From the NCBI GenBank assembly GCA_903845365.1, contig CAIMXI010000051.1, positions 1-40,190 of the forward strand: a DNA stretch of 40,190 nt. Direction: 5' to 3'. A program made the position numbers and the translations under genes. The notes under the pieces were generated by a model. That model saw nothing but the letters and a program-made list of their open reading frames with translations. It did not search any database and was not told where the DNA came from. Source of the stretch: an uncultured Geobacteraceae bacterium (GTDB taxonomy: Bacteria > Desulfobacterota > Desulfuromonadia > Geobacterales > Pseudopelobacteraceae). Below, one piece after another: positions 33,214-40,190 of the stretch (positions are counted from its first letter, which is position 1; each line of letters opens with the position of its first letter).

Positions 33214-33954
33214 ATGATTGATTTTATGGGTAAAGTACTGGTATTAACAGGCGCAAATGGTGGGATTGGACGATCTATTGCAAAGTTGTTTTTTGATCTT
33301 GGCGCCAACATGGTTTTGACTGACCTTTGCGAGAACGAATTGAATGAATTTGCCAAGAAACTGGATCCAGCCGGTAATCGAGTTGTCATTACCAGCACTG
33401 ATGTCACAAAGTCTCTAGAATGTAACTCCCTGGCTCAATTAAGTAAAGATCGTTTCGGCCGGGTTGATTTCTTGGTTCCAAGTGCAGGTATATACCCCGA
33501 ACAACTGGTAGAGGCTATGACAGACAAACAATGGCAGCAGTGTATTGATATCAATTTGAATGGTGTCTTCCATTGTTGTCGCGCACTTATTCCGTTTATG
33601 TGTGCTGGCAGTGCGATTGTCAATATTACTTCGATAGCGGCACATAGGGGAAGCTATCAACACGCCCATTACGCAGCCTCAAAGGGAGCTGTCCTTAGTT
33701 TTAGCCGCAGTCTGGCTCAAGAGCTGGCTCCCGGAATCCGGGTTAACGCCGTTTCACCAGGTCTGATTGAAACGCCCATGATTAAATATCGTCTGGAGGT
33801 GGAGGGGCAGAAGATTGTTGAGCCAACAGCCCTAAAGCGGTTGGGGCATCCGGATGAAGTCGCAACGACGGTCGCTTTCTTGTGCAGTGAATGGGCAAGC
33901 TTTATTACCGGTGAAGTGGTTCATGTCAATGGTGGTCTGTATATGGCCGGTTAA
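33214..33954 (+). CDS. Short-chain dehydrogenase/reductase
   Basis: A protein of about 246 residues of the classical SDR family. Cofactor loop TGANGGIG (12-19), Asp37 after the second strand (LTDL, NAD preference), and Ser140, Tyr153 and Lys157 are present. The usual NNAG is PSAG (89-92), a change seen in some SDRs. It may act as a diacetyl/acetoin or hydroxyacyl dehydrogenase feeding the complex encoded upstream. GGAG precedes ATG 33214 by eight bases. It is distinct from the SDR at 27365, with only family-level resemblance. The operon's continuity breaks here: a lipoyl synthase remnant follows. Confidence 0.85.
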   Translation: MIDFMGKVLVLTGANGGIGRSIAKLFFDLGANMVLTDLCENELNEFAKKLDPAGNRVVITSTDVTKSLECNSLAQLSKDRFGRVDFLVPSAGIYPEQLVEAMTDKQWQQCIDINLNGVFHCCRALIPFMCAGSAIVNITSIAAHRGSYQHAHYAASKGAVLSFSRSLAQELAPGIRVNAVSPGLIETPMIKYRLEVEGQKIVEPTALKRLGHPDEVATTVAFLCSEWASFITGEVVHVNGGLYMAG

Positions 33955-33982
33955 GTAGCACGGATATGCAGGAGCATAAAAG

Positions 33983-34105
33983 CTGACAGCACTCGAACTA
34001 GGTTTTGACCATGTCGAAGCCGGCTCATTAGTCCGTTCATCTTATCATGCTGAGGAACAGTTCCTAGCTCACGGTACTTCCAGCCTTAAAATGATGCCGC
34101 ATTAG
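33983..34105 (+). pseudogene. 3' remnant of a lipoyl synthase gene
   Basis: This 41-codon open stretch has no start. It reads LTALELGFDHVEAGSLVRSS then YHAEEQFLAHGTSSLKMMPH and a TAG. GF-x-HV-x-(A/S)G-x-(L/M)VRSSYHA-(D/E)EQ is the conserved C-terminal block of lipoyl synthase (LipA). The radical-SAM core is entirely gone; in-frame stops lie just upstream. It sits straight after the 2-oxoacid dehydrogenase genes, where acetoin-type operons often carry a lipoyl synthase (for example the acoS gene of Pelobacter). The gene was therefore probably part of the ancestral operon and was deleted. Confidence 0.85.
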
Positions 34106-34119
34106 AACCAGGGACCATC

Positions 34120-34344
34120 ATGAATGTGACCATAAAACTTGTTGGAATATTTCAAATCAGTCGGTTTAAAGAAGCTGTCCATGAGTATCCCTCTGGAACC
34201 CGCGTGCGGGATTTGGTCGATGAACTCCGGATTTCCGGCCCTCTTCTTGGTATAGTGCTTATCAATGACATTCATGCCTGTGTCGAAGATCTCCTTAATG
34301 ATGGTGATACAGTCTGCTTATTACCCTTCATTGATGGGGGGTAG
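34120..34344 (+). CDS. MoaD/ThiS-like small sulfur-carrier protein
   Basis: A 74-residue beta-grasp protein ending IDGG, the double glycine activated as a thiocarboxylate in sulfur transfer. LVGIFQISRFKEAVHEYPSG and RVRDLVDELRI match MoaD-type carriers. It lies 58 bases before an aldehyde ferredoxin oxidoreductase gene, an arrangement usual for enzymes with a tungsten or molybdenum pterin cofactor. It probably supplies dithiolene sulfur for that cofactor. Confidence 0.85.
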   Translation: MNVTIKLVGIFQISRFKEAVHEYPSGTRVRDLVDELRISGPLLGIVLINDIHACVEDLLNDGDTVCLLPFIDGG

Positions 34345-34402
34345 TCCGGAAAAGCTTTCTTTGCTCTAAATAGCAATCTGCGAAAAACAAGGAGTAATCA
34401 TT

Positions 34403-36235
34403 ATGAAATATCTCACCTCTGATCCAGCAGGAGAACCCTCTTCAATTTTATATTCGCGTTGCACTGTTGATTTTAAGAGCGGCAAAGTTCAGATGGAAGA
34501 CATTCCTTGCCGCAATCTTGAGGACGTGCTGGGCGGTTTCGGGCGGTCGTTCCAGATTCTGGCCGAACGGAATATCAGCCAGGCCTATTGCGGGGAGAAT
34601 CCGCTGATCGTCAATACCGGTCTTTTGACCGGCAGCAGCGCCATGACCGGTATGCGGACCTATTTTTCAGGCTACAGCCCGGTCAAGGAATCGAAAAAAG
34701 GTTTGCCGGCCGCCATGTGGTCGGCCGGCAGCGGAAATTTCGGTAACAAATTCAAATGGACCGGCCTGGATGAACTGGTCTTCGAGGGGTGCTCGCCCAA
34801 TCCGGTCTATGCCTTAATCAGGGAAACTGCGGAGGGCCCGCTGGTGGAGTTGAAACCGGCCGATCATCTGCTTGGTCTTTCCACCCACGACAAGATTATG
34901 GCTCTGCAGAAAGAGTACGACAATGCCCATTTCGCAGCAATCGGCCAGGCCGGGGAGCAATGGGAGAATGTCTATTTTGGTGCAGTGACGCTCTCTACCG
35001 ACAACCAGCTCAAATCAGGAACAGACAAAATGCGTTTTGCCGGACGCGGCGGAATGGGGAGCCTGATGGGCTACAAGAACATCCTGGCCCTAGTGGCCCA
35101 GAGCAGTGACAAGCTCAAGCCGCTTACGCCTGCGGTTAAAGCGGTCAACATCAACGTCGTCAAAGGGGGTGGTGCAGCACGTCTGCAGCCGATCAGCCGC
35201 GGCGGAGGCGGCGGTACTTGGGCTGCGTACGATGTCCTGCAGGTCTTTCATGCCGTGCCGGTCAATAATTTTCGGCCTCAGGGGAACGACCTGCCGGAAA
35301 AACTGTTCCGTTCTCAGGTGGAACAACAGTTCCACATAAAGTCGGAAGCCTGCCATCGCTGCGGGATAACCTGCCATAACAATGTCTACGAAATGAAGGA
35401 AGACGGCAGCCCGGGCGAGTTTCTGGCCAAGTTTGACTACGAGCCGCTTAACCTTCTCAGCACGAATATCGGTATCCATGATGCCGGCCTGGCGACCCAA
35501 CTGATCCACCTGTCTGATAATTACGGCATGGACTCCATCTCTCTGGGGGTTACCATCTCCTACCTGCTGTCATACAACGAAAGGCATCCTGAACAGCCAC
35601 TGCTGAACGGTGCAACTTTCGGAGACTTTGAAAAGATCAAGGAGCTGGTTGAACAGACCGCCCAGGGGAAACTGCCGGAGATCGGCCGGGGTTCCAAGCG
35701 TCTCTCGGAGAGTACTGGTGAGACCTCCTATGCTTACCATGTCAAGGGTCTGGAGTTGCCGGCCTACCAGCCCGAAACCAACCCGGGATATGCCTGGGCC
35801 ATCGCGGGCGGGCATATGTCGATGGGAACCTACGGTCTCTTAACCCGTGAGGGAAAGTCCGATCTGGAATCCTGGGTTCATGGGATTACGCAGACAAAGT
35901 TGCAGATTGTCGGCTTCGACATGATCGGCCTGTGCAAGTTTTTTGATATCACCAAGGGTATCTGCACCCAGATGGTGGTGGACTGTTTGAAGAGTGAACT
36001 CAATCTGGACGTCACTGCTGAAAACATTGCCGCCGCCGTGCGCCGTGCTTTCCTGCGCGGTCTGGCCCTGGAGCTGCGGCAGGGGTATGAGAAGAGTGAA
36101 TACACCCTTCCGGCTGAAGTGTGGGAGCGGCCAAACCCGAACATCAAACTGCCAAATATTACCAACCCGGAATTTTTTGCCGAACTTCAGAAAAGGATCT
36201 GGGATATATTTGAGCCGGAACTGGCCCGACTGTAA
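34403..36235 (+). CDS. Aldehyde ferredoxin oxidoreductase family protein (tungsten/molybdopterin)
   Basis: A 610-residue AOR-family enzyme. The N-terminal domain has TGLLTGSSAMTGMRTYF and AGRGGMGSLMGYKN, the latter a pterin-binding glycine motif. Iron-sulfur ligands are Cys317, Cys320, Cys324 (CHRCGITC) and Cys511 (LCKFF), in the order C-x2-C-x3-C ... C. These oxidise an aldehyde to an acid with ferredoxin as electron partner. The block that in classical AOR reads RGACH is GGHMSMG here, so it is a divergent branch, and a BamB-like or other role is possible. It follows a MoaD-like gene and would fit detoxifying aldehyde released by the E1-E2-E3 complex. Codon use looks more G+C-rich than the preceding genes. 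Confidence 0.85.
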   Translation: MKYLTSDPAGEPSSILYSRCTVDFKSGKVQMEDIPCRNLEDVLGGFGRSFQILAERNISQAYCGENPLIVNTGLLTGSSAMTGMRTYFSGYSPVKESKKGLPAAMWSAGSGNFGNKFKWTGLDELVFEGCSPNPVYALIRETAEGPLVELKPADHLLGLSTHDKIMALQKEYDNAHFAAIGQAGEQWENVYFGAVTLSTDNQLKSGTDKMRFAGRGGMGSLMGYKNILALVAQSSDKLKPLTPAVKAVNINVVKGGGAARLQPISRGGGGGTWAAYDVLQVFHAVPVNNFRPQGNDLPEKLFRSQVEQQFHIKSEACHRCGITCHNNVYEMKEDGSPGEFLAKFDYEPLNLLSTNIGIHDAGLATQLIHLSDNYGMDSISLGVTISYLLSYNERHPEQPLLNGATFGDFEKIKELVEQTAQGKLPEIGRGSKRLSESTGETSYAYHVKGLELPAYQPETNPGYAWAIAGGHMSMGTYGLLTREGKSDLESWVHGITQTKLQIVGFDMIGLCKFFDITKGICTQMVVDCLKSELNLDVTAENIAAAVRRAFLRGLALELRQGYEKSEYTLPAEVWERPNPNIKLPNITNPEFFAELQKRIWDIFEPELARL

Positions 36236-36345
36236 CTCTGCGCAGTGTAATTCTCACTCATATTCTCTTGACATATAAATTATTATTGTAGGTCCAAACC
36301 AATTCTTAAACGATCATACCTGAATGCGGTGAGATCGAGAGCGGA

Positions 36346-37152
36346 ATGTATTGGTTAATCGGCATCAACCTGGTGGAACGGCGGGGAGTTCCGAAGATTC
36401 TTATCCCCATTTCGGCAGGCACCGGCAGCGAAGTTACACCGATCGTTATTTTGACAGACCAGGCGGAAAACCTGAAAAAAGGTATTGTCTCGGACTACCT
36501 TTTCCCAGAGACAGCCATCCTCGACCCCGAGTTGACGATCTCCCTGCCGCCGGGCGCTACCGCTGCAAGCGGCATGGATGCGTTGATTCATGCTGTAGAA
36601 GCATATACCTCCATGAATGCAACCCCGATGACCGATCACCTTGCCGTTCGAGCTATCGAACTTGTTTCCGCCAATATCCGCACTGCCTGGGCAAACGGAA
36701 ATAATCTTGAAGCCCGGATGAACATGCTGGAGGGTAGCCTGCTTGCCGGACAGGCTTTTGCCAATGCCGGAGTAACTGCGGTACATGCTTTTGCCTATCC
36801 GCTTGGCGGAGAGTTTCATGTGGCTCATGGTGTTGCCAATACAGTGATGCTCTGTGCCGTGCTCCGTTTTAACATGCTTGCCAGTCTAAAGAAATTTGCC
36901 GCATTGGGTAAATTACTCTCCCCGGATATTGCCTCTTCGGACACAAAAATGCTGGCAGAAGCCGGTATACGTTTTATGGAGGGACTGATTGTTGATCTTC
37001 AACTGCCAAGAACCCTGCGGGAGCTTAATGTCCCCCAGGAAGCCATTCCCCGAATGGCTGAAGGTGTTATGAAGGTAACTCGCCTGCTGGCAAACAATCC
37101 ACGAAAGATTACCCTGAAAGATGCAAACGATATCTATCAGGTCGTGTATTAG
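36346..37152 (+). pseudogene. Iron-containing alcohol dehydrogenase lacking its N-terminal NAD domain
   Basis: The 268-codon frame matches the C-terminal two thirds of group III iron alcohol dehydrogenases. It begins in GINLVERRGVPKILIPISAG and TGSEVTPI, keeps the metal ligands (Asp and His in SGMDALIHAVEAY, two His in GVTAVHAFAYPLGGEFHVAH) and ends in place. Full-length proteins are near 385 residues; about 115 N-terminal residues, including the GGGS dinucleotide loop, are missing. The 110 bases upstream contain no frame for them. The ATG falls within what should be internal sequence, and no good ribosome-binding site is seen. It is most likely a truncated gene; a stable fragment could still bind metal but not NAD. 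Confidence 0.8.
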
Positions 37153-37167
37153 ACAACTGGAGTCGAC

Positions 37168-37599
37168 ATGCAAGGCAAATCAGATACGAGAAGCGATTAC
37201 AAACATTTCCACACGATAACGACCCGCTGGATGGACAACGATATCTATGGGCACGTCAACAACGTCATCTACTACAGTTGGTTCGATACTGCGGTGAACC
37301 AGTTTTTGATCGCGAATGAGGTGCTCGATATCGAACATAGTCCGGTTGTCGGCCTGGTCATAGAAACACAGTGCAACTACTTTGCGCCGGTTGCCTTTCC
37401 TGACCGGATCACCATCGGCATACGCGTGGCAAAACTGGGCAATTCAAGTGTGCGCTATGAGGTGGGTGTTTTTCGGGAGGACGAGGCGCAAGTGTCGGCA
37501 CAGGGGCACTTCATCCATGTCTATGTCAGCCGTGAAACTCGCAGACCGGCTGCAATCACGGACGATATGAGAAGAGTGCTTCAGTCTATTCAGGTGTAG
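37168..37599 (+). CDS. Hotdog-fold acyl-CoA thioesterase (4HBT/YbgC type)
   Basis: A 143-residue thioesterase with the hotdog signature DNDIYGHVNNVIYYSWFDTA near residues 23-42. In this family the Asp of the D-x-x-x-GH region acts in hydrolysis of the CoA thioester. The middle strand region VIETQCNYFAPVAFPDRITI is also typical. It could free an acyl group produced by the upstream dehydrogenase complex or clear a dead-end CoA ester. GGAG lies before the ATG. It is the last complete gene in the island; the next feature is a decayed gene. Confidence 0.85.
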   Translation: MQGKSDTRSDYKHFHTITTRWMDNDIYGHVNNVIYYSWFDTAVNQFLIANEVLDIEHSPVVGLVIETQCNYFAPVAFPDRITIGIRVAKLGNSSVRYEVGVFREDEAQVSAQGHFIHVYVSRETRRPAAITDDMRRVLQSIQV

Positions 37600-37752
37600 G
37601 ATATTCAAAAAAATCTGGACTTCGCTGAGAAGAGGTCTGTCATTATGTCACATTAAAAATATGCTATTCGTCGAATAAAGCTGTTGCAGACGCATAGCAA
37701 ATAAATTACAGTGACCACCTTACAATTAATACATTGACGGTGGTGTTAGTCT
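37600..37752. other. Short gap between the thioesterase and ATPase remnant
   Basis: These 153 A+T-rich bases contain no recognisable promoter pair, hairpin terminator or gene. Confidence 0.5.
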
Positions 37753-38037
37753 ATGAAATTCTACAACCGTGATGAGTTTCACTATGCAAAAGAGACACTC
37801 TTAGGCCTGGTCGGCCAGATATCATTCTCAAACCCTTCAGCATCTCCTCTATTCAAAGGACTCCTCACCGAACACGCTCACCAGAGTGACACCCCGTCCC
37901 TGTTCGACAGCCATGCCATTACCGGCGGCTCCCCCGAATACTTGGAGATGCAGGCCGTGAACAGGCCACTAACGCACGACAAGATGCTAGACTTTATTCT
38001 CAAACCGCATTCGCCGTATCAAAAAAACATGACCTGA
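37753..38037 (+). pseudogene. Collapsed AAA-ATPase gene (DUF234-type), internal deletion
   Basis: The 94-codon frame starts MKFYNRDEFHYAKETL, close to the usual start of archaeal-type ATPases of this group (MKFYNRE-KEL). The P-loop and most of the ATPase are absent. The next stretch, [31 protein letters not shown] and [21 protein letters not shown], resembles a later part of such proteins, where an ITGG-x-PEYLE block is common. The frame thus looks like two distant pieces joined by deletion and then cut short. No function is expected. It is only nine bases from the rimO start and has no functional tie to it. Confidence 0.6.
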
Positions 38038-38048
38038 AGAGGGAAAAC

Positions 38049-39395
38049 GTGAGCGAAATAATAAAACAGAAAGTAAACATGGTCAGCCTCGGCTGCCCGA
38101 AAAATCTGGTGGATGCCGAAGTCATGCTGGGAGTGCTCTCAAAGCAGGATTACGAGATCACCATGGACGAGAAGGATGCCGATGTCATAATCGTCAACAC
38201 CTGCTCTTTCATCAAGGAGGCCAAGCAGGAGAGTATCGATGCGATCCTCGATCTGGCTGAACGGAAGCACGACGGGCGCTGCCATACCCTGATCGTCTCC
38301 GGTTGTCTGCCGCAGCGCTATCAGGAGGAGTTGGCGAAGGAACTTCCGGAAGTGGATATCTTTATCGGTACCGGTGACTACCCACGAATTGCCGAAATTC
38401 TGGCCGAAAAGAGCGGTACTGAAGGGCAGCTCCGTTATATCGGCGATCCCGATTTTATCTATGATGAGACCTTGCCGCGACTGAACTCTTCGCCTGCCTG
38501 GTTTTCATACCTAAAGATCGGCGAGGGCTGCTCAAACTGCTGTTCCTACTGCATCATCCCTAAACTGCGCGGCGCCTACCGTTCGCGACCGGTTGACGCG
38601 CTGGTGGCCGAGGCGGAGCGACTTGTTGCCCGAGGAGTAAAGGAGATTAACATCATCTCCCAGGACATCACCCGTTATGGCAGCGACCTGGCTGACGGCA
38701 CGACGCTGGAAACCCTGGTCAAGCGATTGGCCGAGATTGATGGACTCCGCTGGATACGGCTGCTCTATGCCTATCCGGACGGTATCACCGACAGCCTGAT
38801 CGCCCTGATTCGGGATGAGCCAAAAGTCTGTAAATATCTGGATATTCCGATCCAGCATATCTCTGACCCGGTTCTGAAAGCCATGAAGCGGAGGAGCTCG
38901 GAACAGCAGATTCGTGAGCTGATAGCTAAACTGCGGCTCGAAATACCCGGCATCGCCCTCCGAACCTCGCTGATTGTAGGATTCCCGGGAGAGACCCTTG
39001 AAGACTTTACCGCCTTGACCACCTTTGTTGAGCAGACCCGCTTCGACCGCCTTGGTGTTTTCTGTTACTCGCGGGAAGAAGGGACTCCTGCAGCAGAAAT
39101 GCCTGAGCAGGTATCGGAACGGGTCAAACGGGAGCGCTACCGCAAACTGATGCGGGCTCAGGCGCGTCTCTCCTTCCGACATAACCGCACATTGATCGGC
39201 ACAACCGAGCAGGTTATTGTCGAGGGGGTGAGCGAGGAGACGGAGCTGCTGCTCAAGGGGCGTTCATCGCGGCAGGCTCCTGACATCGACGGCCAGGTCT
39301 ATATCACCTCCGGCACCGCCAATATCGGCGACATCGTCACGCTCAAGATCACCGATTCATCAGATTATGATCTGATCGGCGAAATGGTGGAATAG
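38049..39395 (+). CDS. rimO: Ribosomal protein S12 methylthiotransferase RimO
   Basis: A 448-residue radical-SAM enzyme that adds a methylthio group to the conserved aspartate of ribosomal protein S12. The N-terminal MTTase domain carries Cys16 (SLGCPKN), Cys52 (NTCSF) and Cys86 (SGCLPQ); the radical-SAM cluster is Cys161-x3-Cys165-x2-Cys168 ([10 protein letters not shown]). The C-terminal TRAM domain ends with [23 protein letters not shown] start at 38049 with GAGGG upstream fits. It is distinguished from MiaB by the KNLVDAE and GQVYI features and by length. It lies in an ordinary genomic setting and is followed after nine bases by a sensor kinase gene. Confidence 0.93.
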   Translation: MSEIIKQKVNMVSLGCPKNLVDAEVMLGVLSKQDYEITMDEKDADVIIVNTCSFIKEAKQESIDAILDLAERKHDGRCHTLIVSGCLPQRYQEELAKELPEVDIFIGTGDYPRIAEILAEKSGTEGQLRYIGDPDFIYDETLPRLNSSPAWFSYLKIGEGCSNCCSYCIIPKLRGAYRSRPVDALVAEAERLVARGVKEINIISQDITRYGSDLADGTTLETLVKRLAEIDGLRWIRLLYAYPDGITDSLIALIRDEPKVCKYLDIPIQHISDPVLKAMKRRSSEQQIRELIAKLRLEIPGIALRTSLIVGFPGETLEDFTALTTFVEQTRFDRLGVFCYSREEGTPAAEMPEQVSERVKRERYRKLMRAQARLSFRHNRTLIGTTEQVIVEGVSEETELLLKGRSSRQAPDIDGQVYITSGTANIGDIVTLKITDSSDYDLIGEMVE

Positions 39396-39404
39396 TCCGC
39401 TCCC

Positions 39405-40190
39405 ATGAAACTTAACGCCAAGCTGATCATCATCATGCTTTCGCTGCTGGTTCTGGCGATGCTGACCCTCTTTATTCTCAACCAGTCTGCCCAGACCGCA
39501 CTGGTAAATGAAATTCAGGAAAGTTCTCAGGAGATATCCAAAGCGGTTCAGATGAGCATTGAGGATCTCACCTCAGAGACCGAGACCTCCCGCCTGACCG
39601 ATTATCTGACCAAAGCCCGTGAGAAGGGTATCAACGAAATCAACATCTTTAACACGGAGGGGGAGATTATCGACTCCTCCGATCCGGAAAAGATCGGTAA
39701 GAAGCGGGAACTTAAAAAACTTGAAAAAGGAATCCACGCACTAAAGAACCCGGTTGGCGGCGGAGTGCTCTCTCAGAAACCATATGAAGTAGTCGTGCCG
39801 GTAATAGTCGGTGATGAACAGCTTGGCTATGTCCAGATCAACATGCTGCTGGACAATATTCGAGACATTCAACGCGCCAATTTTATCCGCCGCCTGTTTG
39901 CAACCGGCATGGTGTTTACGGTCGGCATTGGCCTGATCATCTTCCTCGCCCGGCGCTACACCACCCCGATCAAAAACCTTGTCGAGGACTTCAAGAGGGT
40001 TTCCGCCGGCGATCTTTCCGTTACAATTCCGGTAGAGAGCAATGACGAAATCGGAGAGATGGCGGTAGGCTTCAACGAAATGGTAGAAAAACTGCGGGAG
40101 CGCGAAACTCTGGAAAAACGCCTCTATGAGGCAGAACACCTCTCCCGGGTCGGCCAACTGGCGTCGGGCATCGCCCATGAGATACGTAAT
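39405..40190 (+). CDS. Sensor histidine kinase, N-terminal part (runs off the window)
   Basis: The frame from ATG 39405 is open to the window end (262 codons). It contains a first membrane helix (residues ~7-27, IIIMLSLLVLAMLTLFIL), a periplasmic sensor domain (~30-160), a second helix (~165-184, FATGMVFTVGIGLIIFLARR), a HAMP linker (TTPIKNLVEDFKRVSAGDLS) and the start of a HisKA domain with the phosphorylated His258 in SGIAHEIRN. The ATP-binding domain lies beyond the edge. Nine bases separate it from rimO, so the two may be cotranscribed. No ligand can be named. Confidence 0.85.
   Translation, partial: MKLNAKLIIIMLSLLVLAMLTLFILNQSAQTALVNEIQESSQEISKAVQMSIEDLTSETETSRLTDYLTKAREKGINEINIFNTEGEIIDSSDPEKIGKKRELKKLEKGIHALKNPVGGGVLSQKPYEVVVPVIVGDEQLGYVQINMLLDNIRDIQRANFIRRLFATGMVFTVGIGLIIFLARRYTTPIKNLVEDFKRVSAGDLSVTIPVESNDEIGEMAVGFNEMVEKLRERETLEKRLYEAEHLSRVGQLASGIAHEIRN

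Noticed and set aside
36268-36290. Promoter before the truncated alcohol dehydrogenase (TTGACA at 36268)
   Set aside because: No -10 box lies at 16-18 bases; the match is isolated.
1-40190. CRISPR arrays, rRNA or tRNA genes
   Set aside because: No regularly spaced repeat-spacer series, and no cloverleaf or rRNA block was recognised by eye. The CGGAG repeats are inverted pairs, not arrays. A dedicated tRNA search could still find something.

Overview
The window looks like a chromosome segment from a strictly anaerobic delta-proteobacterium of the Geobacter/Pelobacter group (Desulfuromonadia). That call is inference from content: a methylmalonyl-CoA pathway block, a split methylmalonyl-CoA mutase, a very long biotin carboxylase/BCCP protein, TrmFO, a GlcF-type Fe-S oxidoreductase and a tungsten-type aldehyde oxidoreductase with its own MoaD-like protein. 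No rRNA, tRNA or CRISPR array was recognised.

Region 1 (1-2000) is an integration scar. It holds a possible IS21-type end, a clipped hypothetical gene, two related 3' remnants of a tyrosine integrase, and a TumE/TumA-like toxin-antitoxin pair between them. Region 2 (2037-15091, all on the minus strand) is mainly housekeeping and propionate metabolism: a porin, methylmalonyl-CoA epimerase, methylmalonyl-CoA mutase catalytic subunit, a biotin-dependent acyl-CoA carboxylase (biotin carboxylase/BCCP plus carboxyltransferase), an XRE-cupin regulator, a GlcF-like Fe-S protein and TrmFO. Four copies of an inverted-repeat element built from CGGAG units lie in its gaps. One copy carries a frameshifted GxxExxY gene; the other three have no such gene.

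Region 3 (15388-37599) is a catabolic island. A sigma-54 activator with PAS-type sensor domains and a GntR/FadR regulator flank the start of a long plus-strand operon. The operon encodes a branched-chain-type ABC transporter (substrate-binding protein, two permeases, two ATPases), an AroE-like dehydrogenase, an enolase-superfamily enzyme, a VOC metalloenzyme, a NIPSNAP-like protein, an SDR, a complete 2-oxoacid (acetoin-type) dehydrogenase with fused E1 alpha-beta, E2 and E3, and a second SDR. A MoaD-like protein, an aldehyde ferredoxin oxidoreductase relative and a hotdog thioesterase follow. The likely logic is import of a small organic acid or cyclic polyol-type compound, redox and dehydration/isomerisation steps, CoA-dependent cleavage by the E1-E2-E3 complex, then aldehyde oxidation and thioester hydrolysis. 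The substrate cannot be read from the sequence.

Region 3 and its edge are littered with gene fragments that are easy to miss: the last ~44 codons of a second ABC substrate-binding protein (23452-23586), the last ~40 codons of a lipoyl synthase (33983-34105), an iron-dependent alcohol dehydrogenase without its nucleotide-binding half (36346-37152), and a collapsed AAA-ATPase gene (37753-38037). These suggest the operon was assembled or trimmed by deletions. Region 4 (38049-40190) returns to core genes: rimO and the start of a sensor histidine kinase that runs off the window.
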